Origin: Arcobacter sp. CECT 8983
GTDB lineage: Bacteria; Campylobacterota; Campylobacteria; Campylobacterales; Arcobacteraceae
DNA length: 64,000 nucleotides
Direction: 5' to 3'
Assembly (NCBI RefSeq): GCF_004118855.1
Contig: NZ_PDKF01000004.1
Span: 248,065-312,064 of the forward strand
Numbering within the stretch: position 1 is the first letter of the stretch; each line of letters begins with the position of its first letter. The translations under genes were made by a program, and so were the position numbers. The notes beneath the pieces are model-generated. The model was not told where the DNA came from and did no database searches. It worked only from the letters and a program-made list of their open reading frames with translations. Positions 7,934 to 15,906 of the stretch are shown piece by piece.

Positions 7934-9979
7934 ATGAAAAATTATACTAGATATTTTTCTTCGTTATCATTGGCAACATGCTTGGCTTTAACAAATGCAG
8001 TTGCAAATGAAAAAGATACAAATAGCTTAGGAGAAGTTTCAATTATTGAAACAACAATTGATTCACATGTAAAAAGTATTACTTCTAAAAAGCTAGAAAA
8101 TCTTCAAGCAAGTGATATTAAAGATATTTTAAAATCTATGCCAAGTGTTGTAGTAGATGGAAATGCTAGATATTCTCAAAAAGTTTATGTAAGAGGTTTA
8201 GAGGATAAATCTTCAAATATTACAATTGATGGTGCAAGAATCTCAGGACAACTTTTTCATCATTCAGGGGATCAAACTATTGATGCGCAAATGTTAAAAA
8301 TAGGTTCAATAGAACTTGGACCAAACTCTGCTTTAAGTGGACCAGGGGTTATAAATGGGTCTTTTGTTTATGAAACTAAAGACCCAAGTGATTATTTACA
8401 AGAGGATGAAACTTTTGGTGGACAAGTTGGAGCTTCATATCAAAGTGCTTATGGAAGAAAAGGTTTTGATGTAGCAGTTTTTTCTAAGGTTAATGATAAA
8501 TTAGAATTTGTTGGAATAGGTAATATTTCCGATGATAATAAACTTGAAATTCCAGGGGTGGAAGATATTGAATCAAAAGAGAGCACTTTAAAAAGTGGTT
8601 TAGTAAAATTAATTTTTAAACCAAATAATGAAAATATTTTTAAACTATCTTATAATAAATATGAAGATGGTGGAGATAGACAATTAGCAGGGGAGAAAGT
8701 GGGTAGTAATTCACCTACTGTTGATCCACATAATGAAATTTCAAGGGATTCATACTCTTTAAATTATAATTATAATCCTAAAAGTGATTTAGTAAATCTT
8801 GAAGCAAAAGTTTATAAAACAACTCAATCTTTAGAAATAGAAGGTGATAATAATATCGATGGTGCATATTGGTTATGGGAAAAAGGTGTAAATCAAATAA
8901 CAGATGAACCAACAATGAATTTTGAAAATAGATCAAAAGGAATTGATTTAAGAAATACTACATTTTTATCTAATCATAAAATTACATATGGTGCAAGTTA
9001 TGATAATGATGAACAAGAAGCAATTGCAGATGGTTTAGCAAGATATGTTACAGGACCAAAAGCTGGACAAACAGTTGACCTATCAGTTTCAGGAGGAGAA
9101 ACAAAAGAGTATGCCTTATATTTAGAGGATGAAATACAATTAGATAAATTTCTTTTAACTTTTGGTGCCAGATATGATGTTCATAAATTAAGTGGTGTTT
9201 ATTCAGGGAGAAACTCTCAAGTATCTCCTAAATTTAAAGGTGAATATCAAGTAACAGATAATTTAAAATTAAGAACTGGTTATGGAAGAATTTTTAAAGG
9301 TCCTTCTTTGGGAGAAACTATGCTTCTTGTATATGGTGTTTCAAAAAATACTCATCATGCCCAAGCACAAACTGGTAATAACTTTGAACTTGGATTTGAT
9401 TATGACTTATCAAATATTTTAGGAGCAGATAACTCAAGTTTTGGCTTTACAGCATATAAGTATAATGTTGATAATTATATGCATCCAACTAAAAACTTAA
9501 AATTAACAAATCAAAATGACATAAAAATCTGGGGTATCGAGTCTGTATTTAGATATACAAAAGATGATTTATCTTTAAGTTTAAGTCATACTTATACTGA
9601 TGGTGAAGCAGAAGACCTAGCAACAGGTGAAAAGTATGATCACTTCACAAGCAATATCCATACTTTTAAAGTTGATGCAGATTATGAAGTAAATGAACAA
9701 CTATATTTAAACTATAATGCAGAGTTTGTTCCTGGAAATAAAATAAAAAACTCTTTTCAAACAAAAAAAGAAAAAAGATCAGGATATGGAGTACATAACA
9801 TAGCAACAACATATTCTCTGAAAACTTTAAAAGGTGCAAAGTTAAGTTTAGGAATTGATAATATCTTTGATAAAAAATATACTAGACATACAGCTTTTGG
9901 AGCATATTGGGGAGAACCTGATAGTGGTTCTTATGAAGTAGGAAGAAACTTTAAAGTTAAACTTTCTTATAAATTTTAG
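7934..9979 (+). CDS. TonB-dependent outer-membrane receptor
   Basis: 681 aa. A signal peptide (about 1-25, ending ...TNAVAN) precedes a TonB-box-like LGEVSIIET. The plug domain has the usual VYVRGLEDKSSNITIDGARI and GPGVING elements (about 55-155). A 22-stranded barrel ends in FKVKLSYKF with the terminal aromatic residue that outer-membrane barrels use for BAM recognition. AAGGAAG lies just before the start. The length is typical of heme or siderophore receptors; conserved histidines in the plug (LFHHSGDQ) might hint at a heme or metal substrate, but this is not decisive. Upstream Fur-like sites suggest iron control. Confidence 0.88.
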   Translation: MKNYTRYFSSLSLATCLALTNAVANEKDTNSLGEVSIIETTIDSHVKSITSKKLENLQASDIKDILKSMPSVVVDGNARYSQKVYVRGLEDKSSNITIDGARISGQLFHHSGDQTIDAQMLKIGSIELGPNSALSGPGVINGSFVYETKDPSDYLQEDETFGGQVGASYQSAYGRKGFDVAVFSKVNDKLEFVGIGNISDDNKLEIPGVEDIESKESTLKSGLVKLIFKPNNENIFKLSYNKYEDGGDRQLAGEKVGSNSPTVDPHNEISRDSYSLNYNYNPKSDLVNLEAKVYKTTQSLEIEGDNNIDGAYWLWEKGVNQITDEPTMNFENRSKGIDLRNTTFLSNHKITYGASYDNDEQEAIADGLARYVTGPKAGQTVDLSVSGGETKEYALYLEDEIQLDKFLLTFGARYDVHKLSGVYSGRNSQVSPKFKGEYQVTDNLKLRTGYGRIFKGPSLGETMLLVYGVSKNTHHAQAQTGNNFELGFDYDLSNILGADNSSFGFTAYKYNVDNYMHPTKNLKLTNQNDIKIWGIESVFRYTKDDLSLSLSHTYTDGEAEDLATGEKYDHFTSNIHTFKVDADYEVNEQLYLNYNAEFVPGNKIKNSFQTKKEKRSGYGVHNIATTYSLKTLKGAKLSLGIDNIFDKKYTRHTAFGAYWGEPDSGSYEVGRNFKVKLSYKF

Positions 9980-9984
9980 TAAAG

Positions 9985-10011
9985 GCAAGTTTTTACTTGC
10001 TTTTATTTTTT
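9985..10011 (+). terminator. Rho-independent terminator of TonB receptor
   Basis: GCAAGT (9985-9990), loop TTTT, ACTTGC (9995-10000), then a T-rich run to 10011. It starts six bases after the receptor stop codon. Confidence 0.75.
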
Positions 10012-10080
10012 CATAGAAAAATAAATAAACAAAAAGCTAATTAAACTTAAATTAATCTAACCTTAGATAAAATCACGACT

Positions 10081-10167
10081 CTATTTTTAAAATAGAAACC
10101 TCACATGTGTCAATCCTGGTATGGGTTGTGACAAGTTAATTGTACTTGCCATTAAGGGGCACAGAGG
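10081..10167 (+). ncRNA. Structured 5' leader of rpsB (candidate autoregulatory element)
   Basis: By-eye folding gives a compact branched structure 35 bases before rpsB. A small hairpin lies at 10081-10095. A closing stem pairs CCTC (10099-10102) and TGTG (10106-10109) with CACA (10160-10163) and GAGG (10164-10167). Inside it are two hairpins: CAATCC (10111-10116) with GGGTTG (10123-10128), and CAAGT (10132-10136) with ACTTG (10144-10148). A competing pairing TGTCA (10108-10112) with TGACA (10129-10133) is possible. A -10-like GATAAAAT at 10066-10073 would start transcription at its edge. Ribosomal protein S2 is known to control its own operon through the leader in other bacteria; the same job here is inference. 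Confidence 0.55.
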
Positions 10168-10202
10168 CTAAACCCTAAAAAAATTAAAACAAGGAACAAA
10201 AC

Positions 10203-11003
10203 ATGGTTACTATGAAAGACCTATTAGAGTGTGGTGTACACTTCGGACACCAAACAAGAAGATGGAATCCAAAAATGAAAAAATTCATTTTCGGTGTTAG
10301 AAAGAATATTTATATTATTGACTTACAAAAAACGTTAAGATATTTCAGATATACATACAATGTAGTTAGAGATGCAGCAGCAGAAGGTCAAACAATGATT
10401 TTCGTTGGTACTAAAAAACAAGCTAGTGAAGCTGTTAAAAGAGCTGCAGAAAATTGTGGTATGCCATATGTTAACCACAGATGGTTAGGTGGTATGTTAA
10501 CAAACTACGGAACAATTAAAAAATCTATTAGAAAATTAGAAGTTATTAAAAAGATGAGAGAAGAAGGACAATTAGACCTTCTAACTAAAAAAGAAGCATT
10601 AATGCTTACAAGAAAAGAAGAGAAGTTAGAATTATACCTTGGTGGTATCAAAGAAATGAACAAACTTCCTGATTTAATGTTTGTACTTGATGCAGTAAAA
10701 GAAAAAATTGCTATTAAAGAAGCTAGAAGACTTGGAATTAAAGTTGTAGCTCCATTAGATACTAACTGTGACCCTGATTTAGTTGATTTCCCAATTCCAG
10801 GAAACGATGATGCAATTAGATCAATTCAATTATTCTGCAACGAAATGGCAGAAGCAATTAATGAAGGTAAAGCTGCATTAGCTGACGAAGCTGGTGAAGA
10901 AGAAGCACCTGTATCTTCTGAAGAAGCTGCAGAGGTTGTTGCAGAAGCTGTTGCTGAGGGTGAAACTGAAGCAGTTGAAACTGAAGAAACTAAGGAAGCA
11001 TAA
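10203..11003 (+). CDS. rpsB: 30S ribosomal protein S2
   Basis: 266 aa. The N-terminus [20 protein letters not shown] and the segment [20 protein letters not shown] are S2 signatures. The last ~40 residues are an acidic Glu/Ala/Val-rich tail, longer than in E. coli S2 and probably disordered. A ribosome binding site AAGGA lies at 10191-10195. tsf follows two bases after the stop, the classic rpsB-tsf operon. Confidence 0.98.
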   Translation: MVTMKDLLECGVHFGHQTRRWNPKMKKFIFGVRKNIYIIDLQKTLRYFRYTYNVVRDAAAEGQTMIFVGTKKQASEAVKRAAENCGMPYVNHRWLGGMLTNYGTIKKSIRKLEVIKKMREEGQLDLLTKKEALMLTRKEEKLELYLGGIKEMNKLPDLMFVLDAVKEKIAIKEARRLGIKVVAPLDTNCDPDLVDFPIPGNDDAIRSIQLFCNEMAEAINEGKAALADEAGEEEAPVSSEEAAEVVAEAVAEGETEAVETEETKEA

Positions 11004-11005
11004 TT

Positions 11006-12049
11006 ATGGCAGGAGCAACTCCAAAACTAATTAAAGAATTAAGAGAAAAATCTGGTGCAGGTATGCTTGATTGTAAAAAAGCATTAAATGAGTGTGATGG
11101 AAACATTGAAGAAGCACAAACTTGGTTAAGAGAACAAGGTCTTGCAAAAGCTGCTAAAAAATCAGGTAATGTTGCTGCTGAAGGTTTAGTATCTATCTTA
11201 GTTAATGAAGATAATACTAAAGCTACAATGACTGAACTTAACTCACAAACTGACTTCGTTGCTAAAAATGATCAGTTTATTGCGTTAACTAAGCAAATTA
11301 CAACTCACGCACAAGTAAATAACTTAAATGATGCAGAAGCTTTAGCAGGATCTTCAATTGATGGTCAAGAGTTTACTACATTCTTAAATGAAAAAATTGC
11401 AGTTATCGGTGAAAACTTAGTTGCAAGAAAAGTTATCAATGTTGAAGGACCAGTTGTTAATGGTTATGTTCACATGGGTAAAGTTGGTGTTATTTTAGCT
11501 GCAAAATGTGATGATGCTGCAAAAGAAAAAACTGCTGAATTACTTAAAAAAGTTGCAATGCACGCAGCTTCTATGAAGCCAACAGTAATTTCTTATACAG
11601 ATTTAGACCCAGCATTCATCGAATCTGAAAATAAAGCAATTATTGCTGATATTGAAAAAGAGAATGAAGAGTTAGTTAGACTTGGTAAACCTCTTAAAAA
11701 CATTCCTCAGTTTGTTTCTAAACAACAATTAACTGAAGATGCAGTTGAAGCTGCAAGAAATGAAATGAAAGAAGAGTTAATCGCTCAAGGTAAACCTGAA
11801 AAAATTATTGACAACATTGTTGCTGGTAAAATTAACAGATGGATTGAAGATAACTCTCAATTAGATAAAACACATGCATTATTATCTCAAACTTATGTTA
11901 TGGATGATTCAATGACTGTTGAAGAAGCTATTAAAGCTGTTGACGCATCAATTGAAATCGTTGAGTATGTAAGATTCGAGCTTGGTGAAGGTATCGAAAA
12001 GAAAGAAGAAGATTTCGCTGCTGAAGTAGCTGCTCAAATGGGTAACTAA
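11006..12049 (+). CDS. tsf: Elongation factor Ts
   Basis: 347 aa. The N-terminal UBA-like domain begins KLIKELREKSGAGMLDCKKAL, and the TDFVAKN motif that contacts EF-Tu is present (SQTDFVAKNDQF, about residues 79-90). It is the nucleotide exchange factor for EF-Tu. The length is somewhat above the E. coli protein (283 aa), as in other Campylobacterota. Co-transcribed with rpsB. Confidence 0.97.
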   Translation: MAGATPKLIKELREKSGAGMLDCKKALNECDGNIEEAQTWLREQGLAKAAKKSGNVAAEGLVSILVNEDNTKATMTELNSQTDFVAKNDQFIALTKQITTHAQVNNLNDAEALAGSSIDGQEFTTFLNEKIAVIGENLVARKVINVEGPVVNGYVHMGKVGVILAAKCDDAAKEKTAELLKKVAMHAASMKPTVISYTDLDPAFIESENKAIIADIEKENEELVRLGKPLKNIPQFVSKQQLTEDAVEAARNEMKEELIAQGKPEKIIDNIVAGKINRWIEDNSQLDKTHALLSQTYVMDDSMTVEEAIKAVDASIEIVEYVRFELGEGIEKKEEDFAAEVAAQMGN

Positions 12050-12084
12050 TTAGTATCTCACTAAATGATAATAAAGATGAAGTA

Positions 12085-12774
12085 ATGGGTGAAAAAGTAG
12101 AAAACAATTCACCCATTGCTGAACAAAAACCTAACTTGCTTGACGCAAAAAATATTTCCCACGAATTTGATTATAAACTTTTTGAAAATATAACTTTCTC
12201 AATACAGCCAAAAGAATCAATCTCTATTATTGGTATGAGTGGAAGTGGAAAATCAACTTTACTTAATATTTTATCCTCTTTATTAACCCCTAAATCAGGT
12301 GAAATTATTTACAATAATAAAAATCTATATGATTTAAAGAAAAAAGAACTTTTAAATATAAGAAGAGAAGATTTTGGTATAATATTTCAAGCGCATTATT
12401 TGTTTCGTGGTTTTTCTGCAAGTGATAATTTAAAAATAGCTACACTACTAAGTGGAAATGATGTAGACCAAGAGCTTTTAAAAAAGCTAAATATTGAGTT
12501 TGTATTAAAACAAAGTGTAGGAGAGTTAAGTGGGGGACAACAACAAAGACTCTCAATTGCAAGGGTTTTAACTAAAAAACCTAAAATTATATTTGCAGAT
12601 GAACCAACTGGTAACTTAGATAAAGATACAGCTCAAATAGTTATGGACACGCTTTTTGAGTATATTAAAGAAAATAATGCTGCCTTAGTTTTAGTAACAC
12701 ATGAAAATGATTTAGCTAAGCAGTGTGATAAAGTATATAAACTAGAAAATCTTCAATTAAAGGAGTTGAAATAA
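12085..12774 (+). CDS. ABC transporter ATP-binding protein, LolD/FtsE-like
   Basis: 229 aa. Walker A GMSGSGKST at 50-58, Q-loop FQAHYLF, signature LSGGQQQR (148-155), Walker B IIFADEP (168-174) and the H-loop LVTHEND are all intact. The sequence is closest in style to LolD/MacB-type ATPases that work with FtsX-like permeases for lipoprotein release or peptide export. No permease gene is next to it, so its partner must be elsewhere. The first codons lie inside a 9-bp inverted repeat (12085-12093 with 12108-12116) and no good ribosome binding site is seen, so a start a few codons downstream is possible. Confidence 0.85.
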   Translation: MGEKVENNSPIAEQKPNLLDAKNISHEFDYKLFENITFSIQPKESISIIGMSGSGKSTLLNILSSLLTPKSGEIIYNNKNLYDLKKKELLNIRREDFGIIFQAHYLFRGFSASDNLKIATLLSGNDVDQELLKKLNIEFVLKQSVGELSGGQQQRLSIARVLTKKPKIIFADEPTGNLDKDTAQIVMDTLFEYIKENNAALVLVTHENDLAKQCDKVYKLENLQLKELK

Positions 12775-12776
12775 AA

Positions 12777-13565
12777 ATGAATTTGGTACTAATTACAAAA
12801 ACTCCTATAATTGAAAAGATATTTAGATTAGTATGTAAGAAGTTAAATTTAACAATAAATGTTAAACAAAACTTATCCTTTGAAAAAGAAGAAATTGTAG
12901 ATTTAATTATTGTTGATGAAGAGTATATTAATGATGATTTCAATAGTTTAAAGAGAAATACTAAAAAATTAGCTGCTATTACAAGTGAAGAACTTCCTTT
13001 TGAAAAATCAAGAGACTTTATAATAACTAGACCATTCTTACCAACAGTATTAGAAGAGCTACTTAAAGAGCAAGTAGAATACATAAAAGAAGATGATACT
13101 ACAAAAGAAGATATTAGGAATGCTGCAAATGAAGAGGAAATAGTTTCAAATTATGTTGAATCTTTAGCCGATGATGTAGCTTATAATATAGAAGAAGAAA
13201 ATGATGAATCAATTGTAAGTATTGCTTCTTTAAGAGATGGTGGAATATTAGATAATAGTGAATTAACTAAAATTACTGAAATTTTGCATGATGAAGAGAT
13301 AGAACGAGAAGTTTTAGTTACAGAAAATGACTGGAAAGATATCAATGAAATCATTGATGATGCTTTAAGTGAAGTAAATGAATATGAGTTTGATTTAGGT
13401 GAAAATGATGGAAAAGATTCAAATACTCCAATAAAAGTATTATTGAATAACTACTCAATAGAAGAGTTAAAACCATTTTTACAAAAGTTCAATCAAAACG
13501 TAATTGATAGATTATCAAATGGCGAAGATATAGATGTTAGATTAAGTTTAAAGGTAGATAATTAA
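12777..13565 (+). CDS. Acidic protein with degenerate receiver-like N-terminus
   Basis: 262 aa, unnamed. Residues 1-100 follow the beta-alpha rhythm of a receiver domain: a start MNLVLITKT, then VDLIIVDEEYI where the phosphoacceptor strand would be, KKLAAITSEE and FIITRPFLPTVLEELL at the end. The usual acidic pocket and phosphoacceptor context are not convincing. The rest is strongly acidic (Glu/Asp-rich, about 105-215) and ends in a short helical region. The gene lies two bases after the ABC ATPase and two bases before gmk, so the three are probably one operon. Function unknown. Confidence 0.5.
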   Translation: MNLVLITKTPIIEKIFRLVCKKLNLTINVKQNLSFEKEEIVDLIIVDEEYINDDFNSLKRNTKKLAAITSEELPFEKSRDFIITRPFLPTVLEELLKEQVEYIKEDDTTKEDIRNAANEEEIVSNYVESLADDVAYNIEEENDESIVSIASLRDGGILDNSELTKITEILHDEEIEREVLVTENDWKDINEIIDDALSEVNEYEFDLGENDGKDSNTPIKVLLNNYSIEELKPFLQKFNQNVIDRLSNGEDIDVRLSLKVDN

Positions 13566-13566
13566 T

Positions 13567-14184
13567 ATGGATAAAAAAGGTGCTATTTTAATACTTTCAG
13601 GACCTAGTGGATGTGGAAAATCAACTCTTTTAAAAAAAGTATATGAACAAATAGATGATTACTATTTTTCAATTTCAACAACTACAAGAGACCCAAGAGA
13701 GGGTGAAAAAAATGGAGTTGATTATTTCTTTGTAAAAAAAGAAGAGTTTGAAGAAGATATTAAAAATGGTCAATTTTTAGAGTGGGCAGAAGTTCATGGA
13801 AATTATTATGGTACATCATTAAAACCTATTAAAAAAGCTTTAGTTGAGGGTAAACTTGTTATCTTTGATATTGATGTCCAAGGACATGAAATAGTAAGAA
13901 AAAAGCTTGATAACGTAGTAACTTCAGTATTTATTACAACACCTTCTTTAGATGAGTTAGAAGCAAGACTTAAAAATAGAAATACAGATTCTAGCACTGT
14001 TATTGCAAGAAGAATAGAGAATGCAAAACATGAAATAAAATCATTTCAAAAGTATGATTATTTTATTGAAAATGATAATTTAGAAAAAGCAAGCTCTGAA
14101 TTAATTTCTATTGCTAAAATAGCAAGAATTAAATCAAAACTTTTTGAAAAAGAAGAATTAATTAAGAACTGGTTAGGTTACTAA
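13567..14184 (+). CDS. gmk: Guanylate kinase
   Basis: 205 aa. P-loop GPSGCGKST at 12-20, then the GMP-binding region STTTRDPREGEKNGVDYFFV and EWAEVHGNYYGT. It phosphorylates GMP to GDP in the cytoplasm, using ATP. The length matches bacterial Gmk. Its stop at 14182-14184 faces the stop of the convergent EAL regulator with three bases between. Confidence 0.96.
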   Translation: MDKKGAILILSGPSGCGKSTLLKKVYEQIDDYYFSISTTTRDPREGEKNGVDYFFVKKEEFEEDIKNGQFLEWAEVHGNYYGTSLKPIKKALVEGKLVIFDIDVQGHEIVRKKLDNVVTSVFITTPSLDELEARLKNRNTDSSTVIARRIENAKHEIKSFQKYDYFIENDNLEKASSELISIAKIARIKSKLFEKEELIKNWLGY

Positions 14185-14187
14185 GTC

Positions 14188-15810
14188 TTAATTAATCTCA
14201 TCAAAGCTAAGTGGTGCATCAAAGTAGTACCCTTGGCAATAATCTACACCAATCTCTTTTATTTGTTTATAAATCTCTTCACTAGAAACAAACTCTGCAA
14301 CTGTTGCAAAACCAAATCTCTTGGCAAATTCTGTAATTGTTTTTACAATGATTTTTTGATTTTCAGATGAATCAATATTTTTAATTAAACTTCCATCTAT
14401 CTTTACATAAGAAATTTTTAGATTAACTAGCATATTAAAGTTTGAATATCCTGCTCCAAAGTCATCTACTCCCACATTACATCCATAAGATTTTACTCTC
14501 TCAATAAATTTAAATACTTCAGAGAAATCTGAAATTTCTTCAGACTCTAAAATCTCAAATTCTAAAAGATTTGCATACTCTTTATTCTCTTCAATAGTAG
14601 AGTAAATATAAGACATAGTATTTTCACTAGCAATATCTTCAAATGAAATATTAACAGCAACTCTTTTACCTTTTTTTATAATTAAATTAAAGGCTTCATT
14701 AATCATGATTTTGATGATATTTGGATAAAGTTTAGCTTTTTTTGCAATATCTAAAAATTTAAATGGAGATACAACTGTTCCATCTTCTTCTATGTATCTT
14801 ACTAATGCTTCATATTTGTAAACTTCTTTTGTTTGAGTATTTACAATTGGTTGAAAATACCCTTTAAAGTTGTCATTTTTAACACCATTTTTAATTTTTT
14901 TAATCCATTTTATATTTTCTTCAAAAGATTCTTGAATATTAAATGAATCATCATAAATTAATATTGGTTCAAACTTTCTTCTAGCATAAGAAACAACTCT
15001 TTGCGCATATTTATAAGCATTTGAATTTTCACTTTTTGCAATACCAATTGTGATATTTAAATCAATCTCATGTTCATCAATATAAACAGGGTCTTCTTCA
15101 ATATAGGTTTCAAACTCTTTACAAAGTTTATATAATTCTTGAATATCTCTATTAAAATCATTTGAAACAATTAAAAACTTATCTGCTTCAATTCTATATA
15201 TTCTAAAGTCTTCTTTTTTGAAAAATTGCTTTAATGAGTCAGCAAACTCAATAAGAATTTTATCTCCGTTTGTTTCTCCAAATAAATCATTGATAGTTGA
15301 AAACTTATCAATATTTACCATTGCCATAAGACCTTGTTCTGATGTTTCAAGATCTTTTTTTAGTCTATTTCTATTTGGAAGATGAGTTAAGTTATCAACA
15401 TATAAATCTTTTAGTTCATGATAAAGTAGAGATTGACTCATAAGCTGTAAGAGTTTTTTCATATCAATAGGTTTTAAAACATATTTGTCAACTCCTATAT
15501 CAATTGCTTCAAGTAAATATTCAGTGTTTGAAAAAGCTGTTGCTACAATAATTGGAATATTTGGATTTATTTTTTTGATTTCTCTAATCATTTCAAGGCC
15601 ATTCATAATAGGCATATTAACATCAGTGATAATAATATCTATTTCTGATTCATGTTCTTTAAAGAGTTCTAACCCTTGCGCTCCGTTTTCTGCAACAAGT
15701 TGTTTTTTAGTAAAGCCTTTTAAGATATTGAGTGTTATTTCTCTAAGTGCTGCTTCATCTTCAGCATAAAGAATTGTGATATTTTTTAAGATTGAGACAT
15801 TTTCTATCAT
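14188..15810 (-). CDS. Response regulator with degenerate GGDEF and intact EAL domain (c-di-GMP phosphodiesterase)
   Basis: 540 aa. The receiver domain (about 8-125) has D63 in DIIITDVNMP. A GGDEF-like domain (about 140-290) carries IEADKF where GGDEF is expected, so it should not make c-di-GMP. The EAL domain (about 305-540) keeps its catalytic pattern: YEALVRY, VAVNIS, EILESEE, VDDFGAGYS, YVKIDGSLI, VAEFV and CQGYYF. The likely output is c-di-GMP breakdown controlled by phosphorylation. There is no kinase next to it. Confidence 0.87.
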   Translation of the reverse strand: MIENVSILKNITILYAEDEAALREITLNILKGFTKKQLVAENGAQGLELFKEHESEIDIIITDVNMPIMNGLEMIREIKKINPNIPIIVATAFSNTEYLLEAIDIGVDKYVLKPIDMKKLLQLMSQSLLYHELKDLYVDNLTHLPNRNRLKKDLETSEQGLMAMVNIDKFSTINDLFGETNGDKILIEFADSLKQFFKKEDFRIYRIEADKFLIVSNDFNRDIQELYKLCKEFETYIEEDPVYIDEHEIDLNITIGIAKSENSNAYKYAQRVVSYARRKFEPILIYDDSFNIQESFEENIKWIKKIKNGVKNDNFKGYFQPIVNTQTKEVYKYEALVRYIEEDGTVVSPFKFLDIAKKAKLYPNIIKIMINEAFNLIIKKGKRVAVNISFEDIASENTMSYIYSTIEENKEYANLLEFEILESEEISDFSEVFKFIERVKSYGCNVGVDDFGAGYSNFNMLVNLKISYVKIDGSLIKNIDSSENQKIIVKTITEFAKRFGFATVAEFVSSEEIYKQIKEIGVDYCQGYYFDAPLSFDEIN

Positions 15811-15906
15811 TAAGACTTACTCCATATATATTACGATATAATATAATACTATATATTAGATGAATATTATATGTAACCAATAAATAATATTATTTTAGGA
15901 ATTTTA

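Noticed and set aside
10099..10167. Possible tRNA before rpsB
   Set aside because: Stem lengths, loop sizes and the absence of a TTC-type arm and anticodon stem do not fit a tRNA; a leader RNA explains it better.
14188..15810. Diguanylate cyclase activity of the EAL response regulator
   Set aside because: The GGDEF site reads IEADKF, without the catalytic Gly and Glu, so only the phosphodiesterase half is likely to be active.
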